DNA of 64,000 nucleotides from Rhizophagus irregularis. Lineage: Eukaryota; Glomeromycota; Glomeromycetes; Glomerales; Glomeraceae. The stretch is taken from the NCBI RefSeq assembly GCF_026210795.1, contig NC_089445.1:1612001-1676000 (forward strand). The letters run 5' to 3'. The notes beneath the pieces are model-generated. The model saw nothing but the letters and a program-made list of their open reading frames with translations, had not been told where the DNA came from and did no database searches. Positions 11,496-23,040 of the stretch are shown one piece after another. The position numbers and the translations under genes were made by a program. Each line of letters opens with the position of its first letter. Position 1 is the first letter of the stretch.

Positions 11496-13741
11496 CTAAG
11501 AAAGCTTTGAAAAAGTACTTACGTTATTAAGTTTATTCATTATTTGGTCGACAATCTCTTTAAGTAATTTTTGTTCACGTTCACGTTCATCTTTTTTTGC
11601 TTCTCGGTTATTCTCAAGCCATGCCATTGATCTTAGTGCTGCGTCATGAAGTTCATTCTTTATATTATCAATATTCTAAATTCAAGTCCATTTTAAAATG
11701 AGATTAACTTTGATCAAGTAAACAGAACTTTAACAACAAACTGAGAAACTTACTTGAGCTACGTTAAGCAGGTTGTATGCATAGGATTTCAGGCATCTTT
11801 CTGCACGTTCTGCATGATATATTTTGGCTTCGTTAACTGTAATTATTAAAATAATTAAACTTAGTTATATTATTGTATGATTATTAAATGTAAATATTTA
11901 AATTTAATTCGAACCCATGCGCATGATTTTTCCCTTCGATAATCGTCCTTTGTCATTAGTGACGGTAATCTTATTTGGTCTTCCTGTTGTTTTATCAACA
12001 GCAGAAACCTATAATTGAATGGAAAGTTAAAATACAATTAATTTAATAAAATTATAATTCATACATAAATACAAACGTTCAAGATGCCGTTTGCATCAAT
12101 ATCAAAGGTAAACTTTTATTTGCGGAACACCTCTTGGAGCAGGAGAAATTTCAGATAATTCGAGTTCTCCGAGTAAGTTGTAATCTCTTGTTCGAGTACG
12201 TTCACCTTCATATATTTTAATTAATATGCTAGACTGATTATCAAAATTTGTAGATATAATTTCAGATTTCTTAGTAGGTATTTTAGTATTGCACTTAATA
12301 ATTGGTGTCATGATGATATCACCAGTAATATCGATACTCAGAGATAAAGGTGCGACATCAAGTAAAAGTAGATCTTGAGTCTTTTCAGAAGTATCACCAG
12401 ATAAAATAGCAGCTTGTACGGCAGCGCCATAGGCTGCGGCTTCAGAAGGATTGTTGGATTTGTCTGTTTTTTTACCATCAAAGAATTCAGATACCATTTT
12501 TTGAATCTTAGGAATATACGTTGAACAACCAACTAAGACAATTTTATGGACTTGACTTTTGTCAATTTTACTATCCCGAAGTATTTTCTTAACAGGTTCC
12601 ATAGTAGAATTAAATAGATCTTGATTTAATTCTTCAAATCTGGTTCGCGTCAAAGAGGTACAGAAGTTAATACCTTCATAGAGAGAATCAATTTTAATGG
12701 AAGCCTGTGTTGATGTTGAAAGTGTACGTTTCGCATGTTCACATGCTGCTCTTAAACGACAGACAGCACGTGCATTCGATGAAATATCTTTGTTAAATTT
12801 TCTTTTGAATTCTTGTACAAAATGATTTACAAGACGATTATCAAAATCTTCACCACCAAGGTATGTGCCACCAGCAACGACTTTTACTTCAATAATCTTC
12901 TCTTTAATCATGGTTAAAAAAGAGACGTTACAAGTACTACCACCCAAATCAAAAACAAGAATATTTAATTCTCCAGTAGTTTTCTCATTCGATCCATAGT
13001 ATTCAAAAGGAATGCCACTAATTGCTACAATCATTGGAATAAAGAAAGCATCAAATATACTACTTCGTTCATAAAATAGAGAATTATAAAAAGGTACATT
13101 CAAACTGTAAGTAATAGCCACTGCAGTTGGTCCAGTAATGATGCGAAGTACATCCAAACTGGCAATCAAACCAGCATCTTTTATAGCTTGTCGTTGAGAG
13201 TTATTAAAATAAGTTGGTACCGTAATTACAGCATTTCTAACTTGTGTGCCAAGAAATGCTTCTGCGGTCTCTTTCATTTTTACTAATATCATGGATAAAA
13301 TTTCTTCGGGTGTGAAATCTTTTCTTTTTCCTTTGTATTCTACATTGATAACTGGTTTGCCATTCTTGTTTATAACTTTGAACGGCCAATGCTAAACATT
13401 TAATATTTGTATAGTAAAGATTATTGTCTTATAAACACTAATTTTCAATAAATAATTTTATTAAATTTTTTTTTTTATTGAGAACATACCTTCATATCAG
13501 ATTGAACGTCCTGATCATTGAAATTACGACCAATGAGACGATGAACACTAAATACAGTATTATGTGGATTCATAACAGCTTGATTTTTGGCCGCTTCTCC
13601 AATAAGAATTGTATCAGTAAAAGCTACATATGATGGTGTTGTACGATTACCCTGGTCATTGGCAATAATTTCAACTTTATCATTTTGCCAAACACCAACA
13701 CAGGAATATGACGTTCCTAAATCAATACCGACTGCACTCAT
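11496..13741 (-). pseudogene. Hsp70-like copy 2, frameshifted and carrying a 114-bp insertion
   Basis: Same five-exon plan as copy 1: 13490-13741, 12077-13391, 11915-12008, 11754-11836, 11496-11675. Exon 2 is 1,315 bases, one more than a multiple of three: an extra T near 12,110-12,112 breaks the frame inside [11 protein letters not shown], which truncates the beta domain and removes the lid. The nucleotide-binding domain also carries an in-frame 114-bp insert (12984-13097) after YSLN, just before the phosphate-1/2 region. Substitutions: Lys71 to His, Glu175 to Gly, DLGGG to DLGGS, Asp206 to Asn, and VGGSTRIP to VGCSTYIP. Exons 3 to 5 otherwise still encode a plausible lid ending NNVSTFSKLS. 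Together with its flanks it is a tandem duplicate of the copy-1 block. Confidence 0.8.
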
Positions 13742-14340
13742 GTATTTTTTTTTCTTTCGTTTCTATTGTATAGTAAAACAAGTAGATGAATTATTCCTAG
13801 TAAATTGGGTAAAAAAATTTCAGAGAAATAGAATATGGCTAGTTGTTAGTTAAAAAAATTCCCATCCAATTACCGGTTTAAATGTAAATCAAAAATTTTC
13901 ACGTGTTACAAATATTTTTAATAAATTCACAATAACTGATAAGAATTGCTTTCTGATGGGCGTTTCAATTAGTAATACTTTGTTTATCCTTCTTGTCTTT
14001 TTCCCGCTAAACTAGTGGATTGCTTTTAACCGATGTTTTTTTGTTCCAGTTTCACAGTTAAAAAAATCCGATATACTGATCTTTTATATTATTTCACGAT
14101 ATAACGTATACCGATACAATCTTTCCGTCCCCTTTATAGTAACGTATATGAAAATCCGATATCTTAATATAGTTCGGGCTTTTCTTGCAAAAATAAATCA
14201 CACAATTTCTTGTACTGAATTTTGTTTAGCATAATGTAGGTCGAAATTAGATGATTGACCAGCATTACAATCTACTATACCGATAATTTGAAATACCGAT
14301 AGTCCGATATTTTTCCCCAAAACACCGGTATATATATAGA
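13742..14340. other. Upstream flank of Hsp70 copy 2
   Basis: No gene seen. The first ~120 bases are alignable with other Hsp70 upstream flanks. Bases 14,060-14,345 contain several copies of short words such as CCGATAT and ACCGATA and may be a decayed inverted-repeat element, but I cannot define ends. Confidence 0.35.
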
Positions 14341-15035
14341 GGTTTGGCTGTACCTTCATAAAGAGAATCGATTTCAATGGAAGCTTTTATTGATGTTGAA
14401 AGTGTATGCACGACGGACAGCACGTGCATTGGAAAAAACCATCTTTATTAATTTGCTTTTGATTTTCTTGTACAAAATAATTTACAAGAAATCTTCATCA
14501 CCAAAGTAGTGAGTGTAGCAATGGCTTTTACTTCAAAAAATTCCACTTCAATGGTTAAGAGAGATACATCAAAAGCTCCATCACCCAAATCAAAGACAAG
14601 AACATTTCGTTCTCCCCGCAATCAAACCAGCATCTTTTATAACTTGGCGTTGAGACGGAATCATTAAAATAAGCTGGTACCGTACTAGTTAGTAGTTACA
14701 GCATTTTTAACTTGTGTACCAAGGAATGATTCTGCGGTCTCTTTCATTTTTACCAATATCATGGATAAAATTTCTTCGGGTATGAAATCTTTTCTTTTTC
14801 CTTTGTATTCTACATTCATTAATATTAACTGGTTTGTCATCCTTGCTTATTACTTTGAACGGCTAATGCCAATATAAATTTCTTATTGTATCAATCAACA
14901 ATTTTTTTAAAAAATTCTTTTTTTTTATTTAGAACATATCTTCATATAAGATTGAACGTCTTGATCATCGAAATTACGACCAATGAGATGAGGATTCATA
15001 GTAGCTTGATTTTTTGCCGCTTCAATCTCTGTACA
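14341..15035 (-). pseudogene. Hsp70 pseudogene with many deletions
   Basis: Read on the minus strand, 14341-14870 matches parts of Hsp70 exon 2 (the [19 protein letters not shown] start, FDLGG region, GEDF region and SLYEG region) and about 14,935-15,035 matches the end of exon 1 (FDDQDVQSYMK). Pieces are missing between them, the frame is broken repeatedly and no 3' exons are present. It sits immediately upstream of copy 2 in the same orientation, so it is a dead member of the array. Confidence 0.8.
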
Positions 15036-16200
15036 GTACACGTTTCAAAACTTATATATAATATAATAGCTACTAGTACATATCATATCAATTTTTTGTA
15101 CGACATAAAAATATAATATATTAAGATACGACATGTAATTGTTGAATTATTAATATATACTCGTTGTTCAAAGTTAAAATAATCAAAGAGTCACAGATAA
15201 AAGTTTATTAAGTAGTAAGGCTCGAAACATAAAAAACTTCTTTGTAATATTCGATTTTGTATTGTTGCGGTTTATCGTCATAAGGTACTCAAATGAGTTT
15301 ATCACACTCTTAATCCTTGCGTCAGCAATTTTGGATGTAATGTAAACTCAAAAAAGGGTCGAATAATGAAGATTTTGCTTGCATAAATTGTAAGCTTATC
15401 AGATATTCTCAAAAAAAAAGATCTTGTTTCAATAAGGTAATCATTGTTGCCGCAAATACCTGACATCTTTTCTGTTAATAATAACAAATAATGCTTTTCA
15501 GATCATTAAGTACGTTCATACTAGACTTATTTAAAAGTTCCCATCAAAACCCTGTCTTTTTGTTTTAGAAAAAAAAATAAATTTTTTTCTTGTAAAATTT
15601 GTAGATAATTATTATTATTATTTTTTTTTAAAAAAAAAATCCTTTATTACGCTCTTCATTTGTGCCTTGCCCTCTTAGCTCAATTTCTTTTCTACTGAAC
15701 AATAATCATTACGAAAAATCAAAACGTTGAAAGAAAATAATTTGAAAAGAGAAAGAATAGCCTCTGAAATAAACCAACTCTCATATAGATAAAACATATA
15801 AAAAAAATCACGATTTTAGTTATATACTAGTAAAATGGTTAGTACCTATGTAGTCTGTAATTAGTTTTTGTATATCACTTTTTTATATAATAAAAAGAAT
15901 TTTCAGTAAAATATATAAATTAATGGAAAAGATTATTGGTATTTCTTACTAACATGCACATATTTATATATTAATGCAAAATATTTCAATATATTAATGT
16001 TTAAAGTGCAATACAATGAATTAAAACATAATTTTAGTAAGAAATTTTTAAATATTAATAAACGTGTTTATTAAATATATACATTTAATTTTAATATCTA
16101 ATTAAAAAGTAAAATAAAAGATATTGTACTTTAATAGAAATAATAATAGTAATAGTCACATTATATATTTTGCAAATTTTTTGATTTACCACATTTTGAA
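15036..16200. other. Gene-free AT-rich region
   Basis: Nothing identifiable apart from a T-run/A-run palindrome at about 15,620-15,641. Confidence 0.4.
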
Positions 16201-16248
16201 ATCTTAATTACTTACGGCCCTACCACAAGGGACTTCCGAAGAAGCGCA

Positions 16249-16565
16249 CTATGCTCCTCCCATGTAAATTACGCATAGCACCATGCCGTACCACAACCAA
16301 CTGGTCCTATCGTAAGACTGCAGCAGAAACTGGTACCTACGAGCTTACTAAAAGTAAGCGCCTATGCTCCAACCCTCGCATAGTACTATACCGCTCCAAA
16401 AAATTTCCAACCAGCCCTACTGTGAGACTGCAGCAAAGCTGGTGCTCACAGGCTTACAAAGTAAGCACGCTATGCTCCCACCCATGCATAGCATCATGCT
16501 GCTCCAACTTAAAGTACCCAATAAACTTACCTTTGACCCTACTTACCCACGCATAGAACTATACT
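16249..16565. repeat. ~110-bp tandem repeat, three diverged units, GC-rich
   Basis: CTATGCTCC starts at 16249, 16362 and 16470 (spacings of 113 and 108). Each is followed by a GCATAG word and a TGC or CGCTCC word; the first two units continue into an AGACTGCAGCA word and a CTTAC...GTAAGC segment, which the third lacks. A partial further unit ends near 16,563. The block is much richer in GC than its surroundings. Open frames across it are not convincing as protein. Confidence 0.75.
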
Positions 16566-16689
16566 GCTCCTAATTAAGAAAATTATGAGTTCTGAAAACA
16601 GAAAGTTGCATTCATTTTGTTATTCAAGCCTGGGACGAGGTTAATGCTAAAATGATTCATTCATAATCACACAAAAATTTTTCCCGATG

Positions 16690-16776
16690 TAACTGTTTAT
16701 TTGAGAAATATTTCACGCCTAAAAAAAGACTGAAAAAAAGAGAGAGAAGTCCTAAAAAAAAGACTGAAAAAAAAAG

Positions 16777-16828
<52 letters not shown>

Positions 16829-17240
16829 AGAGAAGCCCTAAAAAGTCTTAAAAAGAGAGACCAAAAAAAAGGAGAAAACCTAAAAAAAAAGACCAAAAAA
16901 AAGAGAAAAGTTCTACCGAAAAAGAGAAATAGTTTTAAATTTTTTCCGATGTAACTGTTGATTTGAGAAATATTTCAGAGGATATTTGTCAATATGAAAA
17001 CATGGTGCTTAGTGATCTTACAAATGCACTTCAAGCCCTTAATCTCCACTGAAAAAAAAGAATACCTAGAAAAAAAAGAAGATGGTGTCCTAAAAAAAGA
17101 GAAGACCGAAAGAAAGAGAAGACCTAAAAAAAGACTGAAAAAAAATAGAGAGAAGTCCTAAAAAGAAAGACCAAAAAAAGGAGAAACCTTAAAAAAAAAA
17201 GACCAAAAAAAAGAGAGAAGTTCTTGAAAAAGTGTAGAAA
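16690..17240. repeat. Purine-rich simple repeat with a long poly-A tract
   Basis: Irregular repeats of words such as CCTAAAAAAAGACC and GAGAGAAGT extend across about 550 bases, interrupted by a normal stretch at about 16,930-17,050. An uninterrupted A tract of more than 40 lies at about 16,780-16,825. Confidence 0.8.
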
Positions 17241-17585
17241 TAATAAAAAGGAAGCAGGGTCTTTTATATATTTTTTTGTTATCTAAATACCAAAAATTCA
17301 AATCGGAATGACTCATGACTTATTTGGAATGACTCATGTATTTTTAGATTTTCTGATTAAAAAAATCAAAAATCAATATAAGCTCAGTAGTACGTGTAAA
17401 TCACATGACTACTTTGCCCAATGTACGTAATACGAAATAAAATACATTCAGTTACTTTTTTTTTAAAAAAAAAAGACTTATGAAATACACAAAGTTGCCT
17501 TTACAAATAGAATATCCGTGACGGTTTGAAAAGAGATAATTTTATATTTTTTATACTGTATTTATATTATATCACAATTTTAATT

Positions 17586-19141
17586 AGTTAATTAGAACGC
17601 GTACAAATTGAATATCATATTACGTAATGGTCGAATTACTCTAAATGATACAAAATTTAATGTCGAAGTTCAAATTTTAGAAGTGGATAACGTTAAAGCG
17701 AACCTGCATGGAATCATATTATTGATGATCATGGTTAAAAATAATATTTCAATTGAAATAAATATAGAAAAATCATTAATCAACATAATAATAGGATATT
17801 TAGAAGAAGATAGTGATAGGAAAATGTTGAATAATAGATATTATGTTGAATTAAATTTTATGTGCCAGTTGATACGTGACAAAACTATACAAATAGAATG
17901 GAGTGAGTTTATGAATGATAAACCTGTTGATGATGATAATACAACATGTAACCAAGACACAATATCATTTTCGCTTGTAGATTTAGCTTATAATATTTAT
18001 ACGCTAAGGTGGAAAAAGAATATATTATATGGTGATTATAGGAATTATGTTAAGAAAATTAATCATATTAAATATAAGGCGAATATTCTGACATGTCACT
18101 ATCTTGAGGATATATTTTATCGTAATGAACTACAAGAAATTAATTGGAAGAATACGTTTAATTTCGTTCAAAAAGGAATGTCATCAAGCAAGAGATTCAC
18201 GAGTGGAGATGATAACGCTTTAAAATCAAAAATCTATTAAAAATTTTACCGACTTATACAATTTTATTTGAGAGAAATTGTGGACATATATTAACAGACA
18301 TTTGTATGAGATGCGAATCAGTGGCAGAAGATTGGGAACATATATGGTCATGTGATGATAATGAAAAGTCGGAATATGAAATTCTAATAGATACATTAGT
18401 TGCTACTGAAGAAAAGTTCAAGGATTTAGACGAAGAAAGACATAAAATCGTCAGGACTTTAGCGAAAGAAATAGTTGATTTTATGATTACTCCATCCAAT
18501 ATATTAATTATAGGAAGTCAGTTACGAATTAGAGAATTAACTAGAGGAATTTTTAATAATGAGCTATACAAACTTGTAATTAAAAACCAGAACGACAAAT
18601 GTTGGAAGAAATTTGGGAAAGTTGCTATTTAAATATACGTTCGGGTATATGGATACAAAGGTGTGAAAAGATTAATGAAATAGAAAAAGGAAAAGGCGTC
18701 ACCAAAGGTGATAAAAAACGTAAACGAACACTATGAAGTTGAGGGGGACATATTAGATGGGGATCACGGAAAAAATATGAATAATTCAAAAAAACATCAA
18801 TATAATATAAAAAGAATAAAAAAAGAAATTATAATGGAAAATATAGTTAGTAATAGTTGTTATTAATAGACCATATAGAGAAACGTGGGATTACGCCCAT
18901 AGACAGATTTATATAATTTATAATGTTTAGTTTTATTAATTTTTACATAGTATATAATTTTAGTTTAGAGTTAGAATAGTCATTAGTCAGTGTTAAGCTT
19001 TGTTAATACATCCATAATTGATATGGAGTTAGTAGGTAGTATTTATACTATGATTTGCTTCTAACTTATAAATTGTATTACGCAATAAATAAATAAAGAA
19101 TGCATATTGCTAACAAAAAAAAAAGTTAATTAGAACGCGTA
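17586..19141 (+). mobile_element. 5'-truncated LINE insertion with perfect 18-bp TSD
   Basis: AGTTAATTAGAACGCGTA occurs at 17586-17603 and again at 19124-19141. Between them is a coding remnant followed by an untranslated tail and a poly-A run (about 19,114-19,124). This is the signature of target-primed reverse transcription. Only the 3' end of the element is present, so it was dead on arrival, and the exact duplication implies it is young. Confidence 0.9.
17605..18736 (+). pseudogene. LINE ORF2 3' end: RNase H remnant plus C-terminal domain, frameshifted
   Basis: Open from the 5' truncation to a stop at 18,238-18,240. The first part (NLHGIILLMIMVKNNISIEI and later FMCQLIRDKTIQIEW) aligns by eye with an RNase H fold. 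The C-terminal part (NWKNTFNFVQKG, then ILPTYTILFERN, then CMRCESVAEDWEHIWSC) is the CxxC...H...C domain that ends many glomeromycotan LINE proteins. A one-base shift near 18,225 separates the two, and a second near 18,600 leads to the natural tail WESCYLNIRSGIWIQRCEK. No ATG begins the first frame. Assignment is from memory of the family. Confidence 0.65.
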
Positions 19142-19253
19142 TTTCCAGAGAGGATATAAAATATGTACGAGGTATTCCTTAATTCTATAATGTAATCAGT
19201 ACAACCACTTAAAATCATACAATTTATTGCGTAATCGTCAATAGTATATTTTA

Positions 19254-19377
19254 CTATGATGGTGTCGTACAATTACCCTGGTCATTGGCAATAATTTCAA
19301 CTCTATCATTTTGCCAAACGCCAACACAGGAATATGACGTTCCTAAATCAATATATACCGACTGTTTTTTCACTCAT
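19254..19377 (-). pseudogene. Hsp70 exon-1 relic
   Basis: The minus strand carries the Hsp70 start (MSEKT.. then [20 protein letters not shown]), ending abruptly in the PSYVA region at about 19,254. Four extra bases (ATAT) within the IDL codons break the frame. The upstream flank, including a GAATATTC site at 19,433-19,440, is preserved. Confidence 0.8.
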
Positions 19378-19432
19378 TTATTTATTTATTTTTTTTCTTT
19401 CGTTTCTATTGTATCATAGTAAACAAATGAAT

Positions 19433-19447
19433 GAATATTCTTAGGAA
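19433..19447 (-). promoter_or_regulatory. Heat-shock-element-like site before the exon-1 relic
   Basis: GAATATTC followed by TTAGGAA, about 56 bases upstream of the relic ATG; matches GAAnnTTC spacing. Confidence 0.45.
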
Positions 19448-20488
19448 AAAACTGGGTAAAAAAATTACAGAGAAATAGAATATGGAATTTATTAAATTAA
19501 ATTAATTAAATTATTTGTAACATGTGAAAGTTTTTTGATTTACTGCACATCTCATTCCCAAACCAATAATTGAATGGATTTTTTGTATCAATTTAATAAA
19601 AACGTTTTAAAATGATTAAATGAAAACAAATGTTTTAATAAAATTTTTACGACATGAAATTTGATGAAGATGACTTAGTATTATTCGCAAGCTAAAAATA
19701 ACAAGTCATACCTTTCTTAAATTCCTTAAAATGAAGTAACTGAAGTTGTGGAATGTCGGGTGGACTTACAACAAGCTTCTTTCAATATTTTAGTTTTTTT
19801 TAAAAAAAAAAATATTATATCGTAATCACGTCATAAGGTAAATTTCTAAGAAACCGAAACACTAACACTTTTGTCATGTAATCTTTAATCATAATAAATA
19901 ATACGCCAATTGTAAGTACAAGATTTATTTTTATTTCTTCGTTAATTTCTTTTTTATTCCCTATCGCTACTATAACGACAAAATAGTTTATTTAGTACAA
20001 GATTTAAATGCAGGAATTACAATTTAACTCTTAACACAAATTATTAAAATCTTATGTATCATGAATTTGAAGATAATATAGATATTGAGTATTATGTTAT
20101 TTTATTTAAATTTCACTTTTTTTCTTTGATATCGAAAATTTTTTCCTTAATTAAAAAATGCATAAATAAATAATAAATTTAGTTAGGAAAATTTTTTAAA
20201 ATAGGTTACGCGCTTAAAAATTTATTGGTTAAAGATGTAGATCATCACGTGTTCCAGTAAATCTCCTTTTACTATTATATTCCGTCAAATCAATATATGT
20301 GATTTGGTTCCGGAAAAAAGTTCCGATATAAGGCCAGTTCCGGTTTATTGAGGTTCCGTTATATCGAATTTCACTGTGTCGAATTTACGCGTCAAAAATT
20401 TTGTATTATATTACATACAGTAATTACAGTATGATATTTGACTTCATTTAATAATTCAATATAAAACGTACTTGTTGGATGAGGGAAG
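19448..20488. other. Duplicated Hsp70 upstream flank and copy-3 3' flank
   Basis: No gene. About 19,380-20,120 is similar to about 39,800-40,780, a segmental duplication. At about 20,285-20,385 words such as GTTATATCGAATTTCACTGT and GTTCCG resemble the end of a Tigger/pogo-like element like that at 49,788, so this may be a fragment of one. Confidence 0.45.
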
Positions 20489-22233
20489 TTATGAAGAAAC
20501 ATCTACATTATAAAGTTTGTTCATTATTTGATCGGCAATCCCTTCAAGTAATTTTTGTTCACGTTCGTATTCATCTTTACTTGCTTCTTGGTTATTCTCA
20601 AGCCATGTAATCGATTTTTGTGCTGCATCTTGAAGTCTATTCTTTATATTATCAATATCCTGAATACAAATACATTTTAAAAACGAGACTAAAATTTGAT
20701 CAGGTAAACAAAACTTTAATAACAAATTGAGAAGCTTACTTGAACTACGTTAAATAAGTTGTGTGTATATGATTCAAAGCATTCTTCTGCATGATATTCT
20801 TCAGCTTCGGAAACTGTCAATATTAAAAATTAAATTACATATTACTGTATGACTATTAAAATATGAATACTGAAAATTAATTCAAACCCATCCGTTCGAT
20901 TTCTTCCTTCAATAATATTCCTTTTTCATTAGTGGGATCACCACCAGATAAAATATAAGCTTGTACGGCGACACCATAGGCTGCGGCTTCAGCAGGATTG
21001 ATAGATTTGTTTGGTTTTTTACCATTAAAGAATTCAGATACTAGTCTTTGAATCTCAGGAATATAAGTTGAACAACCAACTAAAACAATTTCATGGACTT
21101 GACTTTTGTCAATTTTACTATCCCGAAGTGCTTTCTCAACAGGTTCCATTATAGAACGAAATAGATCTTGATTTAATTCTTCAAATCTGGAACGCGTCAA
21201 AGAGGTATAGAAGTCAATACCTTCATAAAGAGAATCAATTTCAATGGAAGCTTTTATTGATGTTGAAAGTGTACGTTTCGCACGTTCACATGCTGTTCTT
21301 AAACGACGGACAGCACGTGCATTCGATGAAATATCTTTTTTAAATTTTCTTTTGAATTCTTGTACAAAATGATTTACAAGACGATTGTCAAAATCTTCAC
21401 CACCAAGATGATTATCACCAGCAACGGCTTTTACTTTAAAAACTCCCTCTTCAATAGTTAAAAGAGAGACATTGTAAGTACCACCACCCAAATCAAAGAC
21501 GAGAACATTTCGTTCTCCAGTAGTTTTCTTATCCAATCCGTAAGCCATAGCTGCTGCAGTTGATCCAATAATAATACGGAGTACATTCAAACCCGCAATC
21601 AAACCAGCATCTTTTACAGCTCGACGCTGAGAATCATTAAAGCAAGCTGGAACTGTAATTACAGCATTTTTTACTTGTGTACCAAGAAATGCTTCTGCGA
21701 TTTCTTTCATTTTTATTAATATCATAGATAAAATTTCTTCTGGTGTAAAATATTTTCTTTTCCCTTTGTATTCTACATTGATAACCGGTTTACCATTCTT
21801 GTTTAGGACTTTGAACGGCCAATACTAACATAATTAAGATTGTAAAAACTTTTTTAATTATCTTTTCTGATGAGTTTAAATTTTCATTTATTATGTAGAA
21901 CATACCTTCATATCAGATTGGACATCTTGATCATTGAAATTACGACCAATGAGACGATGAACACTAAACACAGTATTTTGTGGATTCATCGAAGCTTGAT
22001 TTTTGGCCGCATCTCCAATAAGAATTACTGTATTAGTGAAAGCGACATATGATGGTGTAGTACGATTACCCTGGTCATTTGCAATAATTTTAACTCTATC
22101 ATTTTGCCAAACGCCAACACAAGAGTATGACGTTCCCAAATCAATTCCGACTATAATTTAATCATTATTATTATTTGTTAAATTCTTTGAGCAAAAAAAA
22201 TTTTTAATTTAGGAAAATAAACATACCGCTCAT
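20489..22233 (-). CDS. Hsp70-like copy 3 lacking the beta substrate-binding domain (477 aa)
   Basis: Exons by eye: 22227-22233 (7 bases, ATGAGCG), 21906-22150, 20888-21824, 20740-20813, 20489-20659; sum 478 codons with stop. The nucleotide-binding domain is complete to [15 protein letters not shown], then jumps straight to PTNEKG and KEEIERMG, the segment that normally begins the lid. About 135 residues plus the intron between exons 2 and 3 are gone without breaking the frame. The product would be a nucleotide-binding domain joined to an alpha lid. Substitutions: Lys71 to His, Glu175 to Gly ([10 protein letters not shown]), Asp206 to Asn, and GGSTRIP to GCSTYIP. It may be a truncated pseudogene that happens to stay in frame, or a working short form. 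Confidence 0.75.
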
Positions 22234-22280
22234 TAAGTTTCTTTTTGGGTTTTTTCTTATCGTATTGTGAATAAATAAAT

Positions 22281-22295
22281 GAATATTCTTGAGAA
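22281..22295 (-). promoter_or_regulatory. Heat-shock element upstream of Hsp70 copy 3
   Basis: GAATATTCTTGAGAA: GAA-2-TTC-2-GAG, nearly three perfect alternating units, about 48 bases before the ATG of copy 3. Suggests heat inducibility; inference. Confidence 0.5.
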
Positions 22296-22745
22296 AATTG
22301 AAAGATTAGGGGGAGCAAAAATGTAACAGGGACAAATCGATAAATTGAAAAAGAAATTTAAAGTTGAATAAGAATCTTAACATGTGAAAATGTTTTGATC
22401 TACATATTCCAAATCATTGGATTTAATAAAAACGGTTAATAAAGAAAAATGATTAACGATTTACACTAACCGATAAGTTTTACATAATCTTTAATCTTTC
22501 TATTTCACATGAAAAAACCTATAAAGTATAAACCCATTAGGACGTCACGTGTATATATAAATACACACGGGACCAGTCGGGACCTCCGATAAAGCATTAA
22601 AACTTGATTTGCTTGTTTATTTCTTTTGAAACTAAATCTCGGTAATTCCAGGAAAAATTTAAAATAAAAAAAAGGTTCGAGCAATATATCTTTTATTTCA
22701 GAAAAAATATAAAAGTATCAATAAATCAAAGACCAATGTCTTTCT
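22296..22745. other. Upstream flank of copy 3
   Basis: No gene or repeat that I can define, apart from partial similarity to other Hsp70 upstream flanks. Confidence 0.35.
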
Positions 22746-22749
22746 TAAC

Positions 22750-22945
22750 TAAGCAATAGCCGATACAGTTTGTCCAATAATGATACGAAGTACAGTACAT
22801 ACTGAAAATCGAGCCTGCATCTTTTACAGCATTGACGTTAGAATCATAATCAACTTTTCAGAGATTGATTGAAATTATAAAAATTTCTTTTAAAACAACG
22901 TAAAAGGAATAATTAAAATAAGCCGTACTGTAATTACAGCATATA
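22750..22945 (-). pseudogene. Hsp70 exon-2 relic
   Basis: Minus-strand remnants of the segment VITVPAYFN...[27 protein letters not shown] are recognisable at the DNA level, split by about 65 unrelated bases at 22,850-22,916 and shifted in frame several times. Confidence 0.65.
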
Positions 22946-23040
22946 GTTATTACTATTGCAAACATTATTTAAAAATTAGTGAAATCTGTGCGGTAAATGG
23001 GAGCAACTAGAGTAATAGAGTTACTTGGGCTGCTTGGTGT
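22946..23040 (+). repeat. Dispersed fragment shared with 42,232-42,330 (BED-finger-like)
   Basis: Nearly the same ~85 bases occur at 42,232. In one frame both read YYYCKHYLKISEIC then an NG..R stretch, resembling the start of a BED-type zinc finger of hAT transposases. Here a stop follows. Assignment is tentative. Confidence 0.35.

Noticed and set aside
16657-16896. Poly-Phe open frame on the minus strand
   Set aside because: It is the complement of the poly-A/purine-rich repeat.
20285-20385. Second pogo-like element
   Set aside because: Only one end-like stretch is visible; no matching inverted end was found, so it is left as a possible fragment.
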